Positions 34,810 to 44,212 of a stretch of 64,000 nucleotides of DNA are shown in pieces; within the stretch, counting starts at the first letter, position 1; each line of letters starts with the position of its first letter. Under the pieces are notes generated by a model. That model was not told the origin of the DNA, did not search any database, and worked only from the letters and a program-made list of their open reading frames with translations. The stretch comes from JBNNGK01 sp050268245. GTDB taxonomy: Bacteria; Pseudomonadota; Gammaproteobacteria; Enterobacterales; Enterobacteriaceae. The stretch is taken from assembly GCF_050268245.1 (NCBI RefSeq), contig NZ_JBNNGK010000003.1, positions 248,001 to 312,000 on the forward strand. The letters run 5' to 3'. The position numbers and the translations under genes are program-made.

Positions 34810-36174
34810 TTAATCACATTGCACCTTGATCGCCAAGCCACCGCGTGATGTTTCACGGTATTTAGCATTCATGTCTTTGCCGGTTTCATACATCGTCTCA
34901 ATCACCTTATCCAGCGAAACACGTGGCTCACTGGTACGGCGCAGCGCCATACGCGCCGCGTTAATTGCTTTGACCGATGCGATAGCATTACGCTCAATAC
35001 ACGGTACTTGAACCTGGCCTGCAACCGGGTCGCATGTCAGACCCAGATTGTGTTCCATACCGATTTCTGCCGCGACACAAACCTGTTCTGGGCTGCCACC
35101 GAGCAGTTCTGCCAGACCGGCGGCTGCCATTGAGCAGGCCACGCCCACTTCGCCTTGGCAGCCGACTTCTGCACCGGAAATAGACGCATTCATTTTATAC
35201 AGTGCGCCGATGGCGCCGGAGGCTAAGAAATAACGAATGTAGATATCCGGGCTGACCGATTCGATAAAGTGGTCATAATACGCCAATACCGCCGGTACGA
35301 TGCCGCAGGCACCGTTGGTTGGCGCGGTAACGACACGCCCGCCCGCGGCGTTCTCTTCGTTGACGGCGAGGGCGAACATATTTACCCAATCAATCACGTT
35401 CATCGGATCGCTAGATAACTTATCCGAAGATACCAGCATCCGGCGCAGCGCAGATGCGCGACGTGGTACGCGTAACGGGCCAGGTAATACACCTTCGGTG
35501 TTCAGACCGCGATCGATACAGGCGCGCATGGTTTGCCAAATATCGGCAAAGTAGGCTTCGATATCCTGCTTGCTGTGCAGCGCCAGCTCGTTTTGCATGA
35601 CCATGCCAGAGAGTGACAGACCGGTGTTGTGGCAGTGGTCGAGCATTTCACGCGCGGAATGGAACGGATAGGGCACCGTGACTTCATTGGTGTCAGCCAT
35701 GCCAAAGTGTTTTTCATCGACGATGAAACCGCCGCCGATAGAATAGTAGGTATTGCTATAGACCTGTTTATCCCCTGCGAAGGCGTGGATTTGCATGCCG
35801 TTTTCATGTAACGGCAGGTTGTCGCTACGGAACACCATGCCGCCGTCACGCGGAAAATCAACTTCATGCTGGCCGTTAGCCAACATCAGGCGTTGACGTT
35901 GTTCAACGTCGCGAATAAATTCCGGGATGCTATCGATATCAACGGTGTCCGGCATATTGCCAGCTAGACCGAGGATAATCGCGATATCGGTATGGTGGCC
36001 TTTACCGGTCAATGAAAGTGAGCCGTAAATATCTACAGCAACACGCGTGATAGAAGGCATCAGGCCTTTAGTTTCCAGATCGTCGACAAACTGTTTGCCG
36101 GCTTTCATCGGTCCAACCGTATGAGAGCTGGACGGGCCGATACCGATCTTAAACATGTCGAAAACGCTAATCAC
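34810..36174 (-). CDS. sdaA: L-serine dehydratase I
   Basis: 4Fe-4S enzyme that deaminates L-serine to pyruvate and ammonia; 454 residues, full length. An N-terminal beta domain (SVFDMFKIGIGPSSSHTVGP) and C-terminal alpha domain are present. The cluster cysteines are in GACGIVPAV, GVACSMAAAG-like and LTCDPVAGQVQVPC segments. As in E. coli the gene is near pabB and nudL. Confidence 0.95.
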   Translation of the reverse strand: MISVFDMFKIGIGPSSSHTVGPMKAGKQFVDDLETKGLMPSITRVAVDIYGSLSLTGKGHHTDIAIILGLAGNMPDTVDIDSIPEFIRDVEQRQRLMLANGQHEVDFPRDGGMVFRSDNLPLHENGMQIHAFAGDKQVYSNTYYSIGGGFIVDEKHFGMADTNEVTVPYPFHSAREMLDHCHNTGLSLSGMVMQNELALHSKQDIEAYFADIWQTMRACIDRGLNTEGVLPGPLRVPRRASALRRMLVSSDKLSSDPMNVIDWVNMFALAVNEENAAGGRVVTAPTNGACGIVPAVLAYYDHFIESVSPDIYIRYFLASGAIGALYKMNASISGAEVGCQGEVGVACSMAAAGLAELLGGSPEQVCVAAEIGMEHNLGLTCDPVAGQVQVPCIERNAIASVKAINAARMALRRTSEPRVSLDKVIETMYETGKDMNAKYRETSRGGLAIKVQCD

Positions 36175-36541
36175 GCTAAAACTCCTTAAAGAGGCATATT
36201 ATTATGGCTGCATCGGTTAAAAACCGCGCAGGGAACGGCGATATTGTAAAAGGGTCGTACGGGTTTGATTGCCCTTTTCGCATGAAATAAAATAATCCTT
36301 GGTGTTACTTTTTTAGGTTTGTGCCGTGAGTTTAAACCCTATTTTTACAGTGGATTATACCAGGCACGGATATTTTACAGGTATTTCGTAAGGTTGAAGA
36401 GAGGGTTTACAGTTTTTTTAAAACCCTGGATAGATAAAAGGTAGTTAAAAAGGCAAACAGAATAAGTGATGGCGATCGCTTTAGCGTCGAAAATAGCCAA
36501 ACGGCAGTAATAAGATGTGATAGCTGTCACGGCGTTGGGGA
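36175..36541. other. Intergenic region upstream of sdaA
   Basis: 367 bp between the sdaA start and the nudL stop, AT-rich, carrying the sdaA promoter and leader. No further feature recognised. Confidence 0.4.
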
Positions 36542-37120
36542 TTAAATGCTCACTTGTTGTGCCAGACGGCGAATGATGGCGGCCGTTAATCCCCAGACAA
36601 ACTGGCTTTGATACCAAGACAGATAAACGCGATGGGCGTGCCCGGCACGATGAATATCCAAGGGATGATAACGTGAGATATTTAATGCTTCATGCAACGG
36701 CATTTCAAAAACGTCTGCCACTTCACCTTCATTAGGATAAAACCGCACATCTGGCGGCACTAAACCGACGATAGGGGTGACCTGAAAGCCGATGCTGCTA
36801 TCGAGCGGTGCCAATTGGCCCAGTACGGTTACCCTATTAGGCGGCAGAGCGACTTCTTCTTGCGCCTCACGTAGCGCAGTGGCGATAGCAGAACGGTCTT
36901 CGGCATCCGTTTTACCGCCGGGAAATGCCACTTGACCCGCATGCATGCGTAAAGTATCGGCGCGGCGGGTCAGCAGCAACGTGGGCTCTTCCCGACAGAT
37001 TATCGGGATTAACACCGCCGCAGGTTTTACGCCATGCGCAATTTGCGTCGCCTGCGGCATTTGCAGTTGAAAGCGGCTGATAAACGAGGCCAGTGAAGCC
37101 GAATAAGTCGGTTGGTTCAC
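36542..37120 (-). CDS. nudL: Nudix hydrolase NudL (CoA pyrophosphatase type)
   Basis: 192-residue Nudix protein. The Nudix box is GGKTDAEDRSAIATALREAQ followed by EEVAL, where the last Gly of the consensus is Ala. The RRADTLRMHAGQVAFPGGK block upstream is the CoA-pyrophosphatase motif. The start is GTG at 37120 overlapping the pabB stop (GTGA), implying translational coupling. Confidence 0.9.
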   Translation of the reverse strand: MNQPTYSASLASFISRFQLQMPQATQIAHGVKPAAVLIPIICREEPTLLLTRRADTLRMHAGQVAFPGGKTDAEDRSAIATALREAQEEVALPPNRVTVLGQLAPLDSSIGFQVTPIVGLVPPDVRFYPNEGEVADVFEMPLHEALNISRYHPLDIHRAGHAHRVYLSWYQSQFVWGLTAAIIRRLAQQVSI

Positions 37121-38490
37121 GAAACGAGAAACTCCCCCAATTGCGGTAAGATACGACCTACTTTATCAAACGTTTCCTGATATTCCGCCTGTTCTTGACT
37201 GTCGGCGACGATACCACCTCCTGCTGAGCAGTACAGTTGCCCGTTCTCGCTCATCAGCGTGCGGATCGTGATGTTGGTATCCATCGTGCCGCAGGCGCTG
37301 ATATAGCCGATACTGCCGCAATAGGCGTTGCGCCGCTGAGGCTCAAGCTCCTCAATGATTTCCATTGCCCGGACTTTAGGGGCTCCGGTGATCGAACCGC
37401 CGGGAAAACAGGCGCGTAATAACGCGGTAGCCGAGGTGCTGGCAGGTAACGTAGCGGTGATAGTGCTCACTAAATGGTGCACGGCAGGGAAGGGTTCAAC
37501 CACAAACAGCTCAGGTACACCCACGCTGCCAGGCTGCGCGACGCGGCCAATATCGTTGCGTAGCAGATCGACAATCATCAGATTTTCGGCGCGGTCTTTT
37601 GCCGAATTCGCCAACCGCTCGGCTTGTTGAGCATCTTGCGCGGCATCAGCCAAGCGTGGCAGCGTGCCTTTGATTGGGCGAGTCTGAATTTGCTGGTTTT
37701 CTAACCATAGGAAACGCTCTGGAGATACGCTCAATACTGCATTTTCAGGTAGACGTAAAAATGCCGAGAACGGTGCCCGGTTGCTGGCGCTGAGCTGTTG
37801 AAAGGCTTGCCACTCATCGCCTTGATAGGACGCGGAAAAGCGCTGTGCCAGATTGATTTGGTAACAGTCACCACTGCGCAGATAACGCTGAATTTTTTGG
37901 AATTTTTCGCCGTACTGCGCCCGTGTCATATTCGCCTGCCATGGGCTGGTTAACTGGAATGTCGACGCTGGCGCAGGGGATTGTGTTGTCAGCCACTGCC
38001 AACGTTGATCGACGTCGCCATAGCTTAGTAAAGTTAGCCGTTGTTGTTGATGGTCGGCAATTAGTGCCCAGTCATAGATGCCTACCGCCATATCAGGTAA
38101 TGCAATATCGGCCTGCGCTAACTGGGGCAGTGTTTCTACTCGGCGACCCAAATCATAGCCAAATAGTCCCAAAGCCCCGCCTTGGAACGGTAAATCATGC
38201 TGCGCCGTAGGGGAAAATGCACAGTCTGACAGTTGTTGTTGCAACAAAGAAAATGGGTCTTCGGATGACGTTACGATCGTTGCGTCACGAACGAGCTCTG
38301 TTATTGCGCCACGCGTGGTGAGCGTGACGCGGGGATCGGCGACCATAATGTCAAAGCGATTGTGCGAGTGCTCGGCAAACCCCGAGTGCAACAACATCGC
38401 CCACGGTTGCGGCGATAAAGGCGCAAACAGCCTTAGCATGGCTTCGCGATGATATGGCAGAGATTTGAAGTTTGGGGTGGTTACACGCAT
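37117..38490 (-). CDS. pabB: Aminodeoxychorismate synthase component I
   Basis: Converts chorismate and ammonia (from PabA) to 4-amino-4-deoxychorismate for folate. The 457-residue protein has the chorismate-binding fold: TRPIKGTLPR (the Lys forms the covalent intermediate), NSAKDRAENLMIVDLLRND, FPGGSITGAPKVRAMEII and AGGGIVADS. The ATG at 38490 (MRVTTPNF) is preferred to a TTG three codons upstream. It is coupled to nudL. Confidence 0.93.
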   Translation of the reverse strand: MRVTTPNFKSLPYHREAMLRLFAPLSPQPWAMLLHSGFAEHSHNRFDIMVADPRVTLTTRGAITELVRDATIVTSSEDPFSLLQQQLSDCAFSPTAQHDLPFQGGALGLFGYDLGRRVETLPQLAQADIALPDMAVGIYDWALIADHQQQRLTLLSYGDVDQRWQWLTTQSPAPASTFQLTSPWQANMTRAQYGEKFQKIQRYLRSGDCYQINLAQRFSASYQGDEWQAFQQLSASNRAPFSAFLRLPENAVLSVSPERFLWLENQQIQTRPIKGTLPRLADAAQDAQQAERLANSAKDRAENLMIVDLLRNDIGRVAQPGSVGVPELFVVEPFPAVHHLVSTITATLPASTSATALLRACFPGGSITGAPKVRAMEIIEELEPQRRNAYCGSIGYISACGTMDTNITIRTLMSENGQLYCSAGGGIVADSQEQAEYQETFDKVGRILPQLGEFLVS

Positions 38491-38817
38491 GAGTGGCAAT
38501 AAACCTAGCTAACGACAATGCTGTTTGAATGACTCAGTTTGCCATACTTCACGCGTTGACGCATGTCTTGAAGCCAGGACGAATGCACAGGTCACTTAAA
38601 CGTTACATCAACGCTTAGTATACTAAGCACTTTTTGCGCCTTTCACTAAAATTAAATATGTGAGAATCCATTATTCAATGAATGTCGTTTAAATCCAATA
38701 AATCCAATTTTATAATTATTCACGGGTATTATGAATTTGGTTTATTTATTTCGGTTAAATATACACAACCCATTAAAAATAAAACGCGCTCCCGATACGG
38801 GAAGTGGTGAGTAAATT
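38491..38817. other. Intergenic region between pabB and the glycosyltransferase
   Basis: 327 bp between divergent genes, markedly AT-rich toward the glycosyltransferase; presumed promoters of both. No operator recognised. Confidence 0.4.
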
Positions 38818-39825
38818 ATGTCATTAATGTTGAGCGTAATTGTCCCAATGTATAACGCGGGTGAATTATTGAAGCCTTTTTTGCAGTCGTTGCTGGCGCA
38901 ACAGGAACGCCGGTTGGAGATCATTATTATTAATGATGGTTCGACAGACGGCTCCGGCGAAATAGCGCATCACTATGCTGCCGCGCATCCACATATTACG
39001 GTAGTTGATCAAGTTAACTCTGGTGTCTCTGTTGCGCGAAACACCGGGCTGGCGTTGGCACGCGGAAAGTATGTTGCGTTCCCGGACGCTGATGACGTGT
39101 TAGCACCAGAGATGTATGCCACACTGATTGAGATGGCAGAAAAAAATAATGTAGACGTGATGCAGTGCAACGGGGAACGTTATTTCACTCATAATGATGA
39201 ATTGCAATCGATTATTCCTGAGGCACGTTTATCATCCACGAGGGTGATAAGTGGGGCACAGTGGTTTGAACGCGCATTAAAATCACGAAAATTTATTCAC
39301 GTGGTGTGGTTAGCGGTATATCGGCTTGATTTTATCAAGCAACATCAGCTTTATTTTGAACCCGGTCTACATCATCAAGATATACCCTGGACGACCGAAG
39401 TCATGTTCAATGCGCAGCGCGTAAAATATTATAGTAAACCGCTTTATCGCCAACGGGTTCATGACCGTTCAATCAGTAACCGTCGGCGTATCGGCCAGGC
39501 CAATGTGGAATACCAACGACACTATATGCAGATTGTGGAGATGCTGGTGGCGCTTAATCGGCGTTATGCCGATAAAATCGCTATTTGTCCGGCTTTCCAC
39601 TGGCAAATCACCCGTGAAGCTTTAGGCATATGCCATTGCATTCGGCGTGAGCCAGAGAGCGCGGCGCAGCAGCGGATTATCCGTGACGTCTATGAGCGCG
39701 GCATTGACAAAATAATGGCTGCTAATGCGCGAGGGCTTAAACAGCGCTGGCATGTTTTTTTGTGGCGACGCAGATTAAAGCAGTATCTTGCCATGGGGAA
39801 ACTTAGCCCTGAACGGGCGTCCTAA
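38818..39825 (+). CDS. Family 2 glycosyltransferase
   Basis: 335-residue GT-A fold transferase. N-terminal nucleotide-sugar site: LSVIVPMYNAGELL, INDGSTDGSGEIA, SVARNTGLALARGKYVAFPDADD (DxD-type motif PDADD). The C-terminal half (HHQDIPWTTEVMFNAQRV) resembles transferases of surface polysaccharide loci. No membrane helices. It stands alone between pabB and yoaH, which are neighbours in E. coli, so it is an insertion in the local gene order. Upstream DNA is AT-rich. Acceptor unknown. Confidence 0.88.
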   Translation: MSLMLSVIVPMYNAGELLKPFLQSLLAQQERRLEIIIINDGSTDGSGEIAHHYAAAHPHITVVDQVNSGVSVARNTGLALARGKYVAFPDADDVLAPEMYATLIEMAEKNNVDVMQCNGERYFTHNDELQSIIPEARLSSTRVISGAQWFERALKSRKFIHVVWLAVYRLDFIKQHQLYFEPGLHHQDIPWTTEVMFNAQRVKYYSKPLYRQRVHDRSISNRRRIGQANVEYQRHYMQIVEMLVALNRRYADKIAICPAFHWQITREALGICHCIRREPESAAQQRIIRDVYERGIDKIMAANARGLKQRWHVFLWRRRLKQYLAMGKLSPERAS

Positions 39826-39900
39826 TTTTGGCGAAATGGCGTGGTTGCAGCATGGCGCAGCAAGGGTATAATCCCACTCCAATTAGCTGGAGATAAACAC

Positions 39901-40137
39901 ATGCTTGCAGGTATGCCGTCACTGAGTCATCTGGAGCAGCAAGAAGCTGCGGATCGCATTCATCAACTGATGGAGCAGGGCATGAGCAGCGGGGAGGCAA
40001 TAGCCCGCGTTGCGCAGGAGATCCGTGAAAAGCATCAGGGCGATCACGTTGCCGTTATGTTTGATGACGAAGACGATGAAGAAGAACCGATCGCGCAACT
40101 GGATGCCGATCCGCAAGATGATGAAGACGATTATTAA
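39901..40137 (+). CDS. yoaH: YoaH family protein (UPF0181)
   Basis: 78 residues starting MLAGMPSLSHLEQQEAADRI, then QLMEQGMSSGEAIARVAQEI, matching YoaH, and an extended acidic tail (DDEDDEEEP, DDEDDY). The ATG at 39901 follows TGGAGA. The tail is longer than in E. coli (59 residues). Function unknown. Confidence 0.88.
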   Translation: MLAGMPSLSHLEQQEAADRIHQLMEQGMSSGEAIARVAQEIREKHQGDHVAVMFDDEDDEEEPIAQLDADPQDDEDDY

Positions 40138-40182
40138 TCGTTATTGATGATAATCGCAGCGCGTGAGAAATCGCGTTTGCTT

Positions 40183-40209
40183 AAAAAAAGCTCGGGTAAC
40201 CGAGCTTTT
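40183..40209. terminator. Bidirectional terminator between yoaH and purT
   Basis: AGCTCGG / CCGAGCT stem with GTAA loop, A tract on the left and T tract on the right, between convergent genes. Confidence 0.85.
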
Positions 40210-40220
40210 GTCATTTTGGC

Positions 40221-41399
40221 TTATCCGTGTACTTTGATGCGGGACGCCGCTCGTTTAGCCTGTTCAATCGCTTGTTCGGTAGTGTCAGCGTAAGCCAGCA
40301 CAACCCCTAAACGGCGCTTACCGTTAATGTCTGGCTTACCGAACAGGCGTACTTGATTATGGTCTTTAACCGCGTGTTCAATGCCACCAAAACGCAGGTC
40401 ATTGCTGTGTTGTTCCGGTAAAATGACCGCCGAGGCCGCGGCACCAAATTGACGGATGTTGCCCACCGGCAGCCCAAGAAATGCCCGTACATGCAACGAA
40501 AACTCTGATAAATCCTGTGAAATTAAGGTCACCATCCCGGTATCGTGAGGGCGGGGGGAAACTTCACTGAAAATCACTTCATCACCACAAACGAATAATT
40601 CAACGCCGAACAGGCCGTATCCGCCCAACGCGGTGACGACGCGTTCGGCGATGGTGTGCGCGCGTTCCAATGCTAATGCCGACATCTGCTGGGGCTGCCA
40701 GGATTCTCGGTAGTCGCCGTCTTCTTGACGATGGCCAATGGGGGCGCAGAAATGGATACCATCCACGGCATTGATGGTGAGCAAGGTGATTTCGAAATCG
40801 AACGTGACTAAGCCCTCAATAATCACTCGGCCACCGCCGGCACGGCCCCCTTGTTGTGCATAATTCCAGGCGGTGTGTAGTTGAGAGGCCTCGCGCAGCA
40901 GGCTTTGGCCCTTACCGGAGGAACTCATCACCGGTTTAATAATGCAAGGGAAACCGATCTCTTCAACAGCCCGCCGATACCTGTCTTCATTGTCAGCAAA
41001 ACGGTAGCTTGAGGTCGGTAAGTTGAGCGTTTCCGCCGCCAAGCGGCGAATGCCCTCACGATTCATGGTTAGGCGAGTCGCCTCTGCGCAGGGCACGACG
41101 TGATGCCCTTGTTGCTCTAAGGTGACCAACATATCCGTGGCGATAGCTTCAATTTCTGGCACGATGTAGTCGGGACGCTCTTGCTCGACAAGGGTCTTGA
41201 GCGCATCACCATCTAACATGTTAATAACATGGCTCCGATGGGCTACCTGCATGGCGGGGGCATCGGCATAACGATCGACGGCAATGACTTCTAGCCCCAA
41301 ACGTTGGCACTCGATGGCGACTTCTTTGCCCAGTTCGCCAGAACCAAGCAGCATCACGCGGGTGGCTGAGGGGCGAAGGGCAGTTCCAATGGTTAACAT
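40221..41399 (-). CDS. purT: Formate-dependent phosphoribosylglycinamide formyltransferase
   Basis: ATP-grasp enzyme making formyl-GAR from GAR, formate and ATP in purine synthesis, an alternative to PurN. 392 residues, as in E. coli. Motifs: VMLLGSGELGKEVAIE (N-terminal), PCIIKPVMSSSGKGQS (ATP site), VIIEGLVTFDFEITLLT and EVSPRPHDTGMVT. A PurR-like box lies upstream. Confidence 0.95.
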   Translation of the reverse strand: MLTIGTALRPSATRVMLLGSGELGKEVAIECQRLGLEVIAVDRYADAPAMQVAHRSHVINMLDGDALKTLVEQERPDYIVPEIEAIATDMLVTLEQQGHHVVPCAEATRLTMNREGIRRLAAETLNLPTSSYRFADNEDRYRRAVEEIGFPCIIKPVMSSSGKGQSLLREASQLHTAWNYAQQGGRAGGGRVIIEGLVTFDFEITLLTINAVDGIHFCAPIGHRQEDGDYRESWQPQQMSALALERAHTIAERVVTALGGYGLFGVELFVCGDEVIFSEVSPRPHDTGMVTLISQDLSEFSLHVRAFLGLPVGNIRQFGAAASAVILPEQHSNDLRFGGIEHAVKDHNQVRLFGKPDINGKRRLGVVLAYADTTEQAIEQAKRAASRIKVHG

Positions 41400-41454
41400 A
41401 ATTTCGTACCTGATATGAAAATTGAAGCGGTCTGAACCAATGCGGCCAGTATAT

Positions 41455-41470
41455 AGGAAAACGATTGCGC
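41455..41470. promoter_or_regulatory. Candidate PurR operator of purT
   Basis: AGGAAAACGATTGCGC matches about 12 of 16 positions of the PUR box ACGCAAACGTTTGCGT, including the central AAACG and TTGCG. It sits 56 bp upstream of purT, in promoter position. Confidence 0.5.
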
Positions 41471-41669
41471 TGGCAGTGTTTGCACAATTTCATCTAGTGT
41501 TACGGGTAATGGAGTTATCGTAACCTGCTGTTTTCATAAGGAACGAAAAAATTTGCCCTCGCCGAACGATTATGCGTTAATAATCCATGGTGACAGAAGG
41601 CTTATAGCACGCCATGCTTTCGCGCCGTCAGTGCCGTTAAGGCAGGTTTATCTAGTAAAGGAACGTCAA

Positions 41670-41879
41670 ATGACTAAGATCACTGGTCACGTAAAATGGT
41701 TTAACGAAAGCAAAGGCTTTGGTTTTATTACTCCGGCCGATGGCTCTAAAGATGTTTTCGTACATTTTTCCGCTATCGTTAGCGATGGTTTCAAAACGCT
41801 GGCAGAAGGTCAGCAGGTTGAATTCTCCATCCAAGACAGCCAACGTGGCCCTGCGGCAGTCAACGTGATTGCTATCTAA
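41670..41879 (+). CDS. Cold shock-like protein (CspC/CspE type), second copy
   Basis: 69 residues, beginning MTKITGHVKWFNESKGFGFI, with RNP1 KGFGFIT and RNP2 DVFVHFSAI. It is strongly similar to CspC at 24318 but differs at about a quarter of positions (VSDGFKTLAEGQQVEFSI, RGPAAVNVIAI). The ATG at 41670 follows AAAGGAACG. It directly precedes dbpA with its own terminator between. It could be called CspE by similarity, but orthology is not resolved. Confidence 0.9.
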   Translation: MTKITGHVKWFNESKGFGFITPADGSKDVFVHFSAIVSDGFKTLAEGQQVEFSIQDSQRGPAAVNVIAI

Positions 41880-41895
41880 GCAACGTAAGCTGCCA

Positions 41896-41922
41896 AAAAA
41901 ACCCGCTCCCGGCGGGTTTTTT
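41896..41922 (+). terminator. Terminator of the cold-shock gene
   Basis: AAAAAACCCGC / GCGGGTTTTTTT with a short TCCCG loop. Confidence 0.88.
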
Positions 41923-42030
41923 TATGGCCGCAATCCAGAAATCCCGCCATCTCTGTTATCATCACTGCCTATTACGGTGTCCGCCAGTAGGCCGCGCCGC
42001 CTTTCCATTTTTCCTATAAGAGTTATTGCC

Positions 42031-43413
42031 GTGAGCACAGTTTCTTTTTCTTCCCTACCGCTGCCAGCCGAACAGTTGGCCAACCTCAATGAATTGGGGT
42101 ATGCCGAAATGACACCGGTACAGGCTGCCGCATTACCTGCCATCCTGAAAGGGCAAGATGTGCGCGCCAGAGCAAAAACCGGCAGCGGTAAAACGGCGGC
42201 GTTCGGTATCGGTCTGTTGGACAAAATCGATGTCAGCCTGGTAGCCGTGCAGGCGCTGATCTTATGCCCAACTCGCGAGCTGGCCGATCAGGTCAGCAAA
42301 GAGTTACGCCGTTTGGCGCGTTTTACCCAGAACATAAAAATTCTTACCCTGTGCGGTGGTCAGCCGATGGGGGCACAACTCGATTCGTTGGTTCATGCAC
42401 CACACATTGTGGTCGGGACACCGGGACGTATTCAGGAGCACCTGCGCAAGCAAACGCTGAAGCTGGATAAATTGAAAATACTGGTGTTGGATGAGGCCGA
42501 TCGCATGTTGGATATGGGCTTTGCCGATGATATTGATGACGTAATCAGTTATACGCCACCGCAACGCCAAACGCTGCTTTTTTCCGCAACCTATCCGAGC
42601 GGCATCGAGCGTATTAGCGGCCGGGTACAGCGGCAGCCGCTGAGCGTGGAAGTCGAAGACGGTGATGAGCCAACCACCATTGCCCAGCGTTTTTACGAAA
42701 CCACCCGCGATCAGCGTCCGGCACTGTTAGTCGCCGCCATTCGTCACTACCAACCCGCTTCCTGCGTGGTATTTTGCAATACCAAACGGGATTGCCAAAG
42801 CGTGTTTGAGGCGCTGGAGGCCCGCGGTATTAGCGTATTGGCCCTGCATGGTGATCTGGAACAGCGTGACCGCGATCAGGTGTTAGTACGTTTTGCTAAC
42901 CGCAGTTGCCGCGTTTTGGTGGCGACTGACGTGGCCGCACGCGGTCTGGATATCAAAGAGTTGGAGCTGGTCGTCAACTATGAGCTGTCGTTTGATCCGG
43001 AAGTCCACGTCCATCGTATTGGTCGTACCGGCCGCGCGGGCATGAGCGGGTTGGCGATCAGTCTTTGTACGCCACAGGAGATGACGCGAGCTCATGCGCT
43101 GGAAGAGTATCTGCAGATGAAACTCGACTGGGCCGCGGTCAGCGAACTGAGTGGTGCGCCAACTACGCCGCTGGAAGCCGAGATGACCACGCTGTGCATT
43201 GACGGCGGGCGCAAAGCGAAGATTCGCCCCGGTGATATTCTTGGTGCGCTGACCGGTGATGCAGGCTTGACTGCGGCTGACGTTGGCAAAATCGATATGT
43301 TCCCGGTACATGCTTACGTTGCTATTCGCAAGTCTTGTGCGCGTAAAGCGTTACAGCAGTTACAGCAGGGTAAAATCAAAGGTAAAAATTGCAAAGTACG
43401 CTTGTTGAAATAA
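42031..43413 (+). CDS. dbpA: ATP-dependent RNA helicase DbpA
   Basis: DEAD-box helicase for 50S assembly that binds hairpin 92 of 23S rRNA. 460 residues from the GTG at 42031 (STVSFSSLPLPAEQL); upstream codons run through the cspE-type terminator, so are not coding. Motifs: Q motif (MTPVQAAALPAIL), AKTGSGKT, PTRELADQ, DEADRMLD (DEAD), SAT, HRIGRTGRAG. A C-terminal RNA-binding domain (KIRPGDILGALTGDAGL, then GKNCKVRLLK) defines DbpA. Confidence 0.95.
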   Translation: MSTVSFSSLPLPAEQLANLNELGYAEMTPVQAAALPAILKGQDVRARAKTGSGKTAAFGIGLLDKIDVSLVAVQALILCPTRELADQVSKELRRLARFTQNIKILTLCGGQPMGAQLDSLVHAPHIVVGTPGRIQEHLRKQTLKLDKLKILVLDEADRMLDMGFADDIDDVISYTPPQRQTLLFSATYPSGIERISGRVQRQPLSVEVEDGDEPTTIAQRFYETTRDQRPALLVAAIRHYQPASCVVFCNTKRDCQSVFEALEARGISVLALHGDLEQRDRDQVLVRFANRSCRVLVATDVAARGLDIKELELVVNYELSFDPEVHVHRIGRTGRAGMSGLAISLCTPQEMTRAHALEEYLQMKLDWAAVSELSGAPTTPLEAEMTTLCIDGGRKAKIRPGDILGALTGDAGLTAADVGKIDMFPVHAYVAIRKSCARKALQQLQQGKIKGKNCKVRLLK

Positions 43414-43454
43414 TAAAGGCGAGGGCGCTTGTGCCCTCGTAGTATAATGCATTA

Positions 43455-43474
43455 TACTGTATATAAATACAGTA
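43455..43474. promoter_or_regulatory. LexA (SOS) box upstream of yebG
   Basis: TACTGTATATAAATACAGTA is a near-perfect palindromic LexA operator (CTG-N10-CAG) 24 bp before the yebG start. yebG is a LexA-regulated gene in E. coli. Confidence 0.95.
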
Positions 43475-43498
43475 TCTCGATTTTTTAGGAATACGCAT

Positions 43499-43822
43499 AT
43501 GGCAGTTGAAGTTAAATTCGTGGTGGTCAGAAACGGTGAGGAAAAAATGACGTTCGCAAGCAAGAAAGAAGCCGATGCCTACGACAAAATGCTCGATCTG
43601 GCTGACAGTTTAGGCGAATGGCTGCAACAGGCGCCGCTCACGTTGGATGAGCAGCAACGTGAAGAATTGAGTTTCTATCTCGCTGAAAATAAAGAAGTAC
43701 TGACGCATATTCTTCGCGGTGCGGCACCGCACGAGGCGGTGAAAAAACCGGCTAAAGCGAAAGGTGAAAAAGTTGCAACCTCGGGAAAAGAAGACTCTGC
43801 GGCGGAAAAGCAGGCAGCATAA
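43499..43822 (+). CDS. yebG: DNA damage-inducible protein YebG
   Basis: 107-residue protein: MAVEVKFVVVRNGEEKMTFA, then KKEADAYDKMLDLAD and a Lys/Ala/Glu-rich tail (KKPAKAKGEKVATSGKED). It matches YebG with a longer tail. Control by the SOS box at 43455-43474 is clear from sequence. Molecular function unknown. Confidence 0.93.
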   Translation: MAVEVKFVVVRNGEEKMTFASKKEADAYDKMLDLADSLGEWLQQAPLTLDEQQREELSFYLAENKEVLTHILRGAAPHEAVKKPAKAKGEKVATSGKEDSAAEKQAA

Positions 43823-43861
43823 TGATTTATGTTGCAGCAATGTAATGGAAAAGGATCTAGA

Positions 43862-44170
43862 ATGAGCCGTGACATCACTTTCTTCAGCCGTTTTGAAGCG
43901 GATATTTTGGCTGGGCGTAAAACTATCACCCTTCGGGATGCCAGTGAGTCACACTTTCAACCCGGGGAAGTCTTGCGCGTTAGCCGTAACGAAGATGGCG
44001 TGTTTTTCTGCTTTATTGAAGTTTTGTCGGTTACGCCAGTGCGTCTGGACACGCTGACCGAACAGCACGCCAAGCAGGAAAATATGTCGCTCAGCGAGTT
44101 GAAGCAGGTAATCAAGGAAATCTATCCGGGATTGGATGAGCTGTTTGCGATCGCGTTTATCAAACGTTAA
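43862..44170 (+). CDS. yqfB: N4-acetylcytidine amidohydrolase, ASCH domain (YqfB)
   Basis: 102-residue ASCH protein, MSRDITFFSRFEADILAGRK then TITLRDASESHFQPGEVLRV and LTEQHAKQENMSLSELKQVI. It matches YqfB, a small amidohydrolase cleaving N4-acetylcytidine to cytidine and acetate; the Lys and Glu in GRKTIT and TEQHAKQEN are expected catalytic residues. In E. coli it is located elsewhere. ATG 43862 follows AAAAGGATC. Confidence 0.88.
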   Translation: MSRDITFFSRFEADILAGRKTITLRDASESHFQPGEVLRVSRNEDGVFFCFIEVLSVTPVRLDTLTEQHAKQENMSLSELKQVIKEIYPGLDELFAIAFIKR

Positions 44171-44212
44171 GCCTGCACCTTCCGGATAGTGATAACCACA
44201 ACGGGAGGGCAA

